NCBI GenBank assembly: GCA_946479125.1
Contig: CAMLET010000037.1
Location: 1-12,299 of the forward strand
DNA length: 12,299 nucleotides
From: an uncultured Flavobacteriales bacterium
GTDB taxonomy: Bacteria > Bacteroidota > Bacteroidia > Flavobacteriales > Crocinitomicaceae
Reading direction: 5' to 3'
Of the stretch, positions 6,440-12,299 are shown in pieces. The translations under genes and the position numbers were made by a program. Positions within the stretch are counted from its first letter, which is position 1. Every line of letters begins with the position of its first letter. The notes beneath the pieces are model-generated. The model searched no databases. It was not told where the DNA came from and saw only the letters and a list, made by a program, of their open reading frames with translations.

Positions 6440-6474
6440 TTTTCATTTTGAAAAAAAAATTTTCATTTTGAAAA
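6440..6474. promoter_or_regulatory. Two TTTTCATTTTGAAAA dyads, 20 bp apart (candidate enhancer sites)
   Basis: Two identical 15-bp copies (6440-6454, 6460-6474), each a dyad TTTTCA-TTT-TGAAAA, are spaced exactly two helical turns apart. Their centres lie about 99 and 119 nt upstream of the predicted start of the sigma-54 unit, the usual range for enhancer-binding-protein sites. They lie in the 3' untranslated region of the regulator gene. That they bind this regulator is inference; A/T-rich dyads can also arise by chance. Confidence 0.4.
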
Positions 6475-6478
6475 GAGA

Positions 6479-7837
6479 TCAGACTTCTTCCTCCTCTTTT
6501 AGCATGCGATAAATGGTTGTTTGACCAATATCTAACTTGTCGGCAACTACTTTTGTATTGTTGTTATACTTGTCTAAAAACAACTGCACAATTCTGCGGT
6601 TATACGATCTCAAACTCATTTCTTCGCCCATAATTCCGGAAAGCACATCGCTATTTGCCAAAACAACATCATCGGGTTGAATGGTTTCCTCAAGGGACAT
6701 TACAACCGCCAATTCGATAACGCTTTTCAATTCACGAATATTTCCAGGCCATGGATAAGCCAAAAGTTTGTTCTGTGCTTCGGAGCTCAATTTCTTTTGA
6801 TCGAACTTGTTCTCGTGACAGAATTTCTCAATAAAGCTCTTACACAGCAATAAAATGTCCTTCTCACGCTCACGCAATGGCGGAAGTTCAATTGGCAAAC
6901 CATATAAACGGTAATAAAGGTCTTCACGGAAATTTCCATCCTTCACTTCCTGCAGCAAGTTCTTGTGTGTTGCAACTATGATTCTACAAGTGAACTTGTA
7001 TACCTTGTTACTCCCAACGCGAGTCAATTCACGCTCTTGTAATACGCGTAAGAGTTTCGCCTGGAATACCAGATCCATTTCACCAACCTCATCTAAAAAC
7101 AGTGTTCCACCATCGGCTTCTTCAAACTTTCCAATTCGGGTTTGACTAGCACCGGTAAACGCACCTTTTTCGTGACCAAACAATTCACTTTCAAAAAGCT
7201 CTTTTGGAATGGCAGCCATGTTAATTGCAACAAAAGGCTTGTTCTTGTAAACCGAATTGTAGTGAATTGCTTTTGCAATTACTTCCTTTCCTGTTCCGGT
7301 TTCTCCCGAAATACTTACCGTAATGTTATTGTTAATGGCTTTCTGAAGCAAGGCATAAACGCGCTGCATTTTCGAGCTTTGACCAATAATGGTATCGTCG
7401 AAATTGTACTTTGTCTGCACTTCCTGCTCCAAACGCTCGATCTTCTTAAGGAGTCGCGTTTTCTGTTGTGCGTTCAAAATAGTGTTTAACAAACGATTCT
7501 GTATATCGTTTCCTTTCACTATATAATCGTAAGCGCCCAATTTCAGCAAACTTACGGCGGTTTCAATGTCCTCCTGTTCGGAGATCACAATTACCTGAAT
7601 TCCGGGGATACGTGTGAGAATCGTTTTCAAAAGTTCCTCACCTGTACTATCTGGTAAGCGATAATCGATCGTGATCAAATCGGGCATTTCATCCAATCTA
7701 TCCAAAATTTCCTGCGCAGTTGAGAACGCATGAACCTCATAATCCGGATTCATTGAAATGGTGTGTACCAGCAATCGCTGATACCAATCATTGTCTTCGA
7801 CAATAAAAATCTTTTGCGGTGTACTTTCGCTGTTCAT
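6479..7837 (-). CDS. NtrC-family sigma-54-dependent response regulator
   Basis: This cytosolic bacterial enhancer-binding protein (452 aa) activates transcription by sigma-54 RNA polymerase when phosphorylated. An N-terminal receiver domain (about 8-122) has acidic residues Glu14/Asp15, phospho-acceptor Asp58 (LITIDYRLPDSTG), Ser86 and Lys108. The AAA+ domain (about 148-380) has Walker A GETGTGKE (178-185), an intact sigma-54-contacting GAFTGA loop (225-230), Walker B GGTLFLDE (243-250), FREDLYYRL (303-311) and sensor II WPGNIREL (363-370). A C-terminal Fis-type HTH (about 428-446, VVADKLDIGQTTIYRMLKE) ends in an acidic tail. All motifs needed for sigma-54 activation are present. Its ATG directly abuts the stop of the hybrid kinase gene, so that kinase is almost certainly its partner. 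It could regulate the adjacent sigma-54-like promoter and its own operon. Confidence 0.93.
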   Translation of the reverse strand: MNSESTPQKIFIVEDNDWYQRLLVHTISMNPDYEVHAFSTAQEILDRLDEMPDLITIDYRLPDSTGEELLKTILTRIPGIQVIVISEQEDIETAVSLLKLGAYDYIVKGNDIQNRLLNTILNAQQKTRLLKKIERLEQEVQTKYNFDDTIIGQSSKMQRVYALLQKAINNNITVSISGETGTGKEVIAKAIHYNSVYKNKPFVAINMAAIPKELFESELFGHEKGAFTGASQTRIGKFEEADGGTLFLDEVGEMDLVFQAKLLRVLQERELTRVGSNKVYKFTCRIIVATHKNLLQEVKDGNFREDLYYRLYGLPIELPPLREREKDILLLCKSFIEKFCHENKFDQKKLSSEAQNKLLAYPWPGNIRELKSVIELAVVMSLEETIQPDDVVLANSDVLSGIMGEEMSLRSYNRRIVQLFLDKYNNNTKVVADKLDIGQTTIYRMLKEEEEV

Positions 7838-10258
7838 CTAAAGTGTGTTAATCTCTGTTTGTATTTGTTCCAAAACGCTGCTCGAATCTTCTAAAAACGA
7901 TTCAACCAACGCCGGAATTTTATCCGTGGATTCATTGCTCTTTCCTAATTTCTCAATTTCCTTCAACGTTCCATAACATTGCATCGCATCAAAATGTTTG
8001 AACGGGGCAGCCAATTGATGGGCCTTTTCGCCTATAGAATTCCATTGTTGTTCAGCCAATAAAGCCTGCAATGCATTTCTTCCGTTGTTGGTTGATGTTA
8101 CAAATGTTTCCAACAAATCGCGGTAAATGACCATGTTGTTGTTGCTCAACTTTTTGAGTCCTTCAAAATTTGTCTTATCCATATCTATAATTTCTTGATT
8201 TGTAACTGTTAATCGCTGAAGAATTTCACTCAATTCCTCAGGTTTAATTGGCTTGGTAAGCACTTCGGTCCAGCCTTCAAGCAGCATTTTCTTACGCGTT
8301 GCGTCGTCGAGTGAAGCTGTTAAACCAACTACTATCAACTTATCTTCTCTATTCGATTCAGAAATTCGGGCAACTAACTCGTTTCCGTCCATTTCCGGCA
8401 TATGCACATCCAACAGAACGACATCAATTTCATTATTCTCAATGATTTCAAGCGCCTCTAAACCATTAGCAGCTTCCAGCAAAGTCATTTCAACACCGTC
8501 GAAAATAGCTTTCAATAACAATCGGTTGAAAGGTTCGTCATCAACTAAAAGAACAGTTTTGTTTCTTAAGAATGAAAAATCCTTTCTGGTTTCTTCTTCA
8601 TGTAATTCAGACTCATCAATAGGGAGTTCAAATTTCAGTGTAAAAGCAGTTCCTTTTCCGAGCGTACTTTTTACACTTATTTTTCCATTCATCTTATCAA
8701 TTATAATCTTAGTTATACTAAGCCCTAATCCAGTTCCACCGTACTTTCTGGCTACAGATATGTCAGCTTGCTCGAAGGGTTGAAAGATGTTTTCAAGATG
8801 CGATTTTTCTATTCCAATTCCATGATCAATGACAGAAATCTCAACTTGCAATTTACCCTTTACTTCTTTTGCTTTAAAGTCGATGATGATTTCCGAATTT
8901 TCAGAGAATTTATTCGCGTTTCCAATCAGGTTAATCAACATTTGGCGGAAACGGAGCGGATCACCAATCAACACCCAATCTTTTAGTTCGCCATCCAATT
9001 TCAGGGAGTTGTTTCTACTGCCCAGTTGGAAACCAAACTGCTCCTGAACAGCTGTAATTTCACGCTTTATGTTAAACGGAATAGCTTCCAGCTGAATGTG
9101 ATCTCGCTCCAAACGACTCAAATCGAGGACTTCGTTGGTGATTTGGGTTAAATGCTGCGCTGAAGAACGAATGATATCTACTTTGTGATGTACTTCGGTT
9201 GGAAGTTTTTCGTAGTACAACTGATCAGAGAAACCAGAAATGGCATTTAAAGGAGTTCGAATTTCATGACTCATTGTTGCCAGGAAACGCGATTTTGCTT
9301 CGGTCAACTGGTCACTTTTTTCCTTTGCGGTTCTCAAGTATTCACTGGTAGATCTGGTTTTTCTAAAGATCATGACCATTAACCACACGATGGTTGCAAT
9401 GAGTAAAACCGAAATCAAAAGGAAGACGAGAATGATGCTGTTCGTTTCTTTAGCAGCGGCTTTCGCTTTGTGCGTTTCCTTCTCCAGATCACGCTTATCT
9501 GCCAATAGAATTGTACGAAAACGTTCATTTATTTTTTTAGTTATAAGCGTATTCTCCTGTTCCAGATCAAGCTTCAACTCATTTTCGTAATCTTCCTTTG
9601 AAACCGCTCTTTCCTGAACAGAACGCAGCTTAGAACTGATTTGCTGTCTGCTTTGCTCGGCAATTTGATTTGGATTGATACGCGGCTGCTCTACTTTTGC
9701 AACAGCAGGTTGTTCCTTCTTACGCTTGAACCATTTTTTCTTCTCTTCAGTAACCGGAGCTGCGGCTTGTTGTGGTTCATCAATTTTTATGTTGGAACGA
9801 CTATTTTGAACTTCGCTGACCACCATACTCATGGTTTCATCAACACGGTTCTCATTCTGAATAGCCATCATTGCTTCCTGATTGTCGAAGCGCTGATCGA
9901 GCAATAAATGCAACTGTTCAATTTGATTTTGATAGGTTTTATCTGATTTCCGGAAGTGTTTTAAACCGACTAATTTGTCAAATGTTCTCCCTTTTAATCC
10001 TTTAAACTGAATTTGAGCAATTTCATTTCCTTCGAATAAAAACGCATACGTCAGATTATCCGCTTTCAAAAGATTATTGTTCATGTCCGACACAATGCTC
10101 TTTCTACTCACCCGATATTCGCTGGGCATCTCACTGTCTACAATGGAAGAAAGTCGACTATAAACCCAGGAACCAGTAACGCACACCAAGACTAAAAGCA
10201 GCGCCATTACGAGCATTAAGCTTTTTTCGAAAATAGAAATCCCGTGTCGTTTTTTCAT
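7838..10258 (-). CDS. Hybrid sensor histidine kinase with receiver and Hpt domains
   Basis: This is an inner-membrane kinase of 806 aa. The domain order is: short cytoplasmic tail; TM1 (about 12-33); a long, mostly helical extracytoplasmic region (34-273) with a Pro/Ala/Gln/Lys-rich stretch at about 160-200; TM2 (274-298); HisKA with His331 (TMSHEIRTPLNAISG); and HATPase_c with N box around 443-450, G1 DHGIG (478-482) and G2 GGTGLGLSI (507-515). A receiver follows (about 567-683; Asp573/574, phospho-acceptor Asp617 in VVLLDVHMPEMDG, Thr647, Lys669), then an Hpt domain (about 698-800) with His747 in KAHQLAAPFKHFDA. The relay His331-Asp617-His747 can pass phosphate on to Asp58 of the regulator encoded immediately downstream (junction TAGATG). 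The sensor region matches no domain I know. The start at 10258 is followed by Lys/Arg and then TM1, which fits. Confidence 0.92.
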   Translation of the reverse strand: MKKRHGISIFEKSLMLVMALLLVLVCVTGSWVYSRLSSIVDSEMPSEYRVSRKSIVSDMNNNLLKADNLTYAFLFEGNEIAQIQFKGLKGRTFDKLVGLKHFRKSDKTYQNQIEQLHLLLDQRFDNQEAMMAIQNENRVDETMSMVVSEVQNSRSNIKIDEPQQAAAPVTEEKKKWFKRKKEQPAVAKVEQPRINPNQIAEQSRQQISSKLRSVQERAVSKEDYENELKLDLEQENTLITKKINERFRTILLADKRDLEKETHKAKAAAKETNSIILVFLLISVLLIATIVWLMVMIFRKTRSTSEYLRTAKEKSDQLTEAKSRFLATMSHEIRTPLNAISGFSDQLYYEKLPTEVHHKVDIIRSSAQHLTQITNEVLDLSRLERDHIQLEAIPFNIKREITAVQEQFGFQLGSRNNSLKLDGELKDWVLIGDPLRFRQMLINLIGNANKFSENSEIIIDFKAKEVKGKLQVEISVIDHGIGIEKSHLENIFQPFEQADISVARKYGGTGLGLSITKIIIDKMNGKISVKSTLGKGTAFTLKFELPIDESELHEEETRKDFSFLRNKTVLLVDDEPFNRLLLKAIFDGVEMTLLEAANGLEALEIIENNEIDVVLLDVHMPEMDGNELVARISESNREDKLIVVGLTASLDDATRKKMLLEGWTEVLTKPIKPEELSEILQRLTVTNQEIIDMDKTNFEGLKKLSNNNMVIYRDLLETFVTSTNNGRNALQALLAEQQWNSIGEKAHQLAAPFKHFDAMQCYGTLKEIEKLGKSNESTDKIPALVESFLEDSSSVLEQIQTEINTL

Positions 10259-10273
10259 TCTGGTAAAAATTGG

Positions 10274-10326
10274 TCAAAATGAAAATACTCCAATAAAATG
10301 AAAAATCGAAATAAAAAATGAAAAAA
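10274..10326. promoter_or_regulatory. Three TTTTCATTTT motifs at 19-20 bp spacing upstream of the hybrid kinase
   Basis: On the plus strand AAAATGAAAA occurs at 10276-10285, 10295-10304 and 10315-10324, that is TTTTCATTTT on the strand of the kinase gene. The copy nearest the gene extends to TCAAAATGAAAA, which is identical to 12 bp of both dyads at 6440-6474. It fills most of the 82-nt gap before the kinase start. Phased A-tracts may also bend the DNA. An autoregulatory operator is possible; I found no clear TTG/TAnnTTTG promoter here. Confidence 0.35.
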
Positions 10327-10340
10327 GATTAATATATCGA

Positions 10341-10955
10341 CTATGAATCCAATAGATCGAAACTCTGTACTTTCTCCTGTTTTTCGAAGATTACAGTCTT
10401 TTTGGAGATTTCCCTTCCGTCTTTTTCCTCCTTCAGAATTGTTTCTCTGTATCCTGTTTTCAGGCGGTAAGGAATAAAAAACGCAAGAATAATTGCAGTT
10501 ACGTGAGGAATCAGAAAAATCAAAGAAATGGAATCATTCAGAAATTGTTTGTCGTTCGTGAATGTTCTGATCAAACTCAAGAGCAAAAGTCCAGCAGTGG
10601 CGGTAAGCATTTCTACTCTCCAGGTTATCATTCCAATAATTGCAACCACTGGAACAACCAGACCAAGTGCCAAAGCAAAAATCAATAAAGGCAAATTCAT
10701 ATTCGATATCAGTGGTAGCGATGCAACACCAAGAACTCTTAACAATATTACCATAGCACATACCGCAATAAACACAATAGCCAGTGTTTTATTCTGCTGA
10801 CGTTTTTCAGCTGATGGAACAGCACCAACCAAGGTTGCAAGCGAAGTCAAATCTAATTCACTTCTTCCTCTTAATTCGTCAAAAACTTCCTGATGGCTTT
10901 TATTTTGTTTTACAATTTGGCGATAAGCTTCTTTTTTGGTCTCTCTTTTTGTCAT
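10341..10955 (-). CDS. Four-TM membrane protein of unknown function
   Basis: I do not recognise this 204-aa protein. A charged N-terminal cytoplasmic part (1-56: many Lys/Arg/Glu, then DLTSLATLVGAVPSAE) precedes four hydrophobic segments at about 57-76, 88-112, 115-132 and 142-163. A charged C-terminal tail rich in Lys and Glu (164-204) follows, so both ends should be cytoplasmic. I can see no catalytic or metal-binding motif. It begins 25 nt after the stop of the lipoprotein gene and ends 82 nt before the hybrid kinase, on the same strand. It may share an operon with the lipoprotein, and perhaps with the kinase, but the gap with repeated motifs suggests the kinase has its own promoter. A membrane-associated accessory protein is one possible role. 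Confidence 0.7.
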   Translation of the reverse strand: MTKRETKKEAYRQIVKQNKSHQEVFDELRGRSELDLTSLATLVGAVPSAEKRQQNKTLAIVFIAVCAMVILLRVLGVASLPLISNMNLPLLIFALALGLVVPVVAIIGMITWRVEMLTATAGLLLLSLIRTFTNDKQFLNDSISLIFLIPHVTAIILAFFIPYRLKTGYRETILKEEKDGREISKKTVIFEKQEKVQSFDLLDS

Positions 10956-10980
10956 GGCGCAATATTACAAATCCTGAAAT

Positions 10981-11427
10981 TTATTTCACAATTAATTCTT
11001 TCTGCCATGGAATTGACCATTCTTCTCCATTTGGAAATTTAACCATGTAATTACCCGTGAACGTTCTTTTTCCAGCACCAGAAAACGAATTTTGAATGTA
11101 GTGAACAATTTGGCCTTTACTTTCCTCTGATTGATTCTCTTGATCGGTTGTCCACTCAACCTCAACTGGTAAATCGTGTAAGTACAAGGAAGTGAATATC
11201 TCCGACTTCTCGTTTATCGCTACTTTCTCCGGACCGAACGCTATTGCACCGACATACTTATTTATGTTATCACGAGTGATTACAATCGCATTCTGATATG
11301 AATCCAATTTTTCCTTCAATTCGGCATTTGCCTTTTTCAACTTCGCAATTTCCTTTTCCTGTGAACCTGAATTGCACGAACAAAGGGTCAGAAACAATAA
11401 GAAACTACCTATCGTTAGATTTTTCAT
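10981..11427 (-). CDS. Lipoprotein with coiled coil and GldM-like beta domain
   Basis: This 148-aa protein has a lipoprotein signal peptide, MKNLTIGSFLLFLTLCSC, with Cys18 the likely lipidated residue (L-C-S-C; Cys16 is also present). A short charged coiled coil follows (about 24-46, KEIAKLKKANAELKEKL), then a beta-rich domain (about 58-148). The C-terminal stretch SGAGKRTFTGNYMVKFPNGEEWSIPW and the preceding NKYVGAIAF resemble, from memory, the pattern in periplasmic domains of the gliding-motility/type IX secretion protein GldM (PorM). This resemblance is a family-level impression, not an alignment. GldM itself is about 500 aa with an N-terminal TM helix, so this would be a free-standing, membrane-anchored single domain. 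It lies 56 nt downstream of the stress protein gene and 25 nt upstream of the four-TM gene. An export-related or unrelated cell-envelope role is open. Confidence 0.72.
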   Translation of the reverse strand: MKNLTIGSFLLFLTLCSCNSGSQEKEIAKLKKANAELKEKLDSYQNAIVITRDNINKYVGAIAFGPEKVAINEKSEIFTSLYLHDLPVEVEWTTDQENQSEESKGQIVHYIQNSFSGAGKRTFTGNYMVKFPNGEEWSIPWQKELIVK

Positions 11428-11442
11428 TTGGTGATTTTTCCG

Positions 11443-11450
11443 GAAAGATA
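11443..11450 (-). promoter_or_regulatory. Weak candidate -7 element before the lipoprotein gene
   Basis: TATCTTTC on the minus strand matches 7 of 8 positions of the Bacteroidota -7 element TAnnTTTG. It lies 16 nt before the lipoprotein start. I see no convincing TTG at the -33 distance, so this may be chance and the gene may be read from the stress-protein promoter. Confidence 0.2.
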
Positions 11451-11483
11451 GTTAAGGTTTTGAAAAATCCCACTCACTTGAGT

Positions 11484-11996
11484 TTAAGGTCTCAGTTCTC
11501 CCTCCAAACCATCGTCTGTTTGTTTACCAGTTATGGCACCTATTAGAATTCCTATCATTTGAACTGCTTTACCATGCTTGCTGTCCCAATAATGCCCTTG
11601 ACTTGGAGAAAATCGGATAATCGTCAAATTCGGATCTTCTTTTCCTTCAAACCAGGTATTCGCAAATGAGTTGTACAGCTCATCAATCTCATTTTGATCG
11701 CGATATGTTTTCGCTGTTCCGAATAAACTCATGTATTCATTATCTCCATCATTGGAAAAGGTGATATGCATATCTGATGATGCTTCAATATCATGATTCT
11801 TATTGGATCTACGATCACTAAAAAACAGTAGCTCGCCTTGTTCCGTTACTTTTTGTGGTGCCATTGGTCGCACAGTGCACGGCTTATTGTCTAGATCCGT
11901 CATCATCAAACAAGTTCTGCCGTGGTTTACCAATTCCTTTATTTTCTCAATGGCAGCTGCGCCACTCAAGTTCTCTGTTGCATTTGACTCTTTCAT
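11484..11996 (-). CDS. General stress protein 26-like FMN-binding split-barrel protein
   Basis: This cytosolic protein (170 aa) belongs to the pyridoxamine 5'-phosphate oxidase-like superfamily, in the general stress protein 26 branch. Members bind flavins, but the reaction is generally not known. The barrel core is visible as CLMMTDLDNKPCTVRPMAPQ (29-48), GELLFFSDRRSNKNHDI (54-70), a strand MHITFSND (76-83), YMSLFGTAKTYRD (88-100) and a family-typical C-terminal part, WFEGKEDPNLTIIRFSPSQGHYWD (115-138), followed by KAVQMIGILIGAITGK. The length is usual for the group. The start ATG 11994-11996 leaves about 12 residues before the first helix, as in relatives. It is the first protein gene of the minus-strand series. 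An in-frame start further upstream is not supported. Confidence 0.85.
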   Translation of the reverse strand: MKESNATENLSGAAAIEKIKELVNHGRTCLMMTDLDNKPCTVRPMAPQKVTEQGELLFFSDRRSNKNHDIEASSDMHITFSNDGDNEYMSLFGTAKTYRDQNEIDELYNSFANTWFEGKEDPNLTIIRFSPSQGHYWDSKHGKAVQMIGILIGAITGKQTDDGLEGELRP

Positions 11997-12052
11997 AACT
12001 CACTTTTTGATTCAAGTTAAAGCAGAATTCGCGGAGTGAAAAACAATGATGG

Positions 12053-12066
12053 GATTTATATAAATC
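12053..12066. promoter_or_regulatory. 14-bp palindrome upstream of the stress protein gene
   Basis: GATTTATATAAATC is a perfect palindrome 57 nt upstream of the stress protein ATG, in the expected promoter region. It could be an operator, but it is AT-rich and short, so chance is possible. The remaining spacer between the gene and the tRNA terminator (11997-12204) shows no other gene that I can support. Confidence 0.3.
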
Positions 12067-12204
12067 TTCGTTGAGAAAGTGATAAAAGCATTCATTCTCG
12101 TTCCGTTTCTCATTCTTAAAAATAAAACGCAAAAGAGGAATTATACAGAGAGCGAAAATGAGAGTTATTAAAAAGGCAACAACGACGAGAAAAGCTCATG
12201 AATG

Positions 12205-12235
12205 AAAAAAGCCTCTGGATTTCTCCAAAGGCTTT
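12205..12235 (-). terminator. Rho-independent terminator of the tRNA-Leu gene
   Basis: On the minus strand AAAGCCTTTGG pairs with CCAGAGGCTTT (11 bp, one T-G wobble) around a 6-nt loop, followed by six T. It starts 10 nt after the encoded CCA of the tRNA, so it terminates the tRNA transcript and separates it from the stress protein gene. Confidence 0.85.
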
Positions 12236-12245
12236 TCTACTTCGT

Positions 12246-12299
12246 TGGTACCTCGGGCCGGAATCGAACCGGCACACCCGAAAGTACAGGATTTTGAAT
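12246..12299 (-). tRNA. tRNA-Leu (anticodon CAA), 5' part outside the window
   Basis: Only the 3' part is present. From the 3' end it shows the encoded CCA (12246-12248), discriminator A, a 7-nt acceptor strand CCGAGGT and a perfect T arm GCCGG-TTCGATT-CCGGC. Before these lie a class II variable arm with a TTCG loop (ACT-TTCG-GGT), the 3' anticodon strand TCCTG and the loop TTCAAAA with anticodon CAA at 12294-12296. A long variable arm together with CAA identifies tRNA-Leu reading UUG codons. The D arm and 5' acceptor strand lie beyond the right edge. Confidence 0.92.

Noticed and set aside
5902..6478. CRISPR array, insertion sequence or prophage remnant in the large gap
   Set aside because: There are no regularly spaced long repeats, no terminal inverted repeats with a target duplication, and no transposase fragment in any frame that I can recognise.
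8253..8783. 176-codon plus-strand ORF, Ser-rich
   Set aside because: It is antisense to the receiver and HATPase regions of the hybrid kinase, whose motifs are intact. Its Ser/Pro-rich composition is what antisense reading of such codons gives.
11947..12132. 61-codon minus-strand ORF overlapping the start of the stress protein gene
   Set aside because: It is rich in Cys, Asn, Phe and His without any recognisable pattern, and overlaps a well-supported gene in another frame across its promoter region.
12171..12204. 15-codon ORF before the tRNA terminator (MRVIKKATTTRKAHE)
   Set aside because: Too short, no leader or conservation evidence, and it runs opposite to the tRNA transcript.

Overview
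The window looks like chromosomal DNA of a member of the Bacteroidota, most likely a flavobacterium-like organism; the family assignment is my inference. The grounds are an AT-rich composition, starts that mostly lack Shine-Dalgarno sequences, a hybrid kinase with an Hpt motif of the type seen in this phylum, and a lipoprotein whose C-terminal half resembles the beta domains of the gliding/type IX secretion protein GldM.

Left part, plus strand (1-5015): the 3' end of an unrecognised CDS overlaps a uridine kinase gene (udk) by an ATGA junction. udk in turn overlaps by 28 nt a 1200-residue, roughly 12-TM, NtrY-like sensor histidine kinase. Three inverted repeats in a row (4477-4592) separate it from ridA, the enamine/imine deaminase. 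ridA converges on a minus-strand alpha/beta-hydrolase-fold gene, and the stop codon of that gene lies inside a 26-nt near-perfect palindrome.

Middle (5845-6478): 634 nt without an obvious protein gene. It is not empty. It carries two bidirectional Rho-independent terminators, and between them a candidate minus-strand transcription unit with a near-consensus sigma-54 promoter (6375 to 6359), hairpins, two very short ORFs and a clean terminator. About 90-125 nt upstream of the predicted start are two copies of a 15-bp dyad, TTTTCATTTTGAAAA, spaced 20 bp apart, which is where a bacterial enhancer-binding protein would bind.

Right part, minus strand (6479-12299), in order of transcription: a truncated tRNA-Leu(CAA) with its terminator, a general-stress FMN-binding split-barrel protein, a GldM-like lipoprotein, a four-TM protein of unknown function, a hybrid histidine kinase (HisKA-HATPase-REC-Hpt) and, directly abutting it (TAGATG), an NtrC-type sigma-54 activator (REC-AAA+-Fis HTH). 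The kinase and regulator contain every step of a His-Asp-His-Asp phosphorelay.

Most interesting hypothesis: the phosphorelay ends in a sigma-54 activator that drives an adjacent noncoding RNA or micro-peptide transcript from the 5.9-6.35 kb gap. In layout this parallels LuxU/LuxO with qrr1 in Vibrio, without implying homology. The same TTTTCATTTT motif recurs three times at 19-20 bp spacing just upstream of the kinase gene, which would fit autoregulation.
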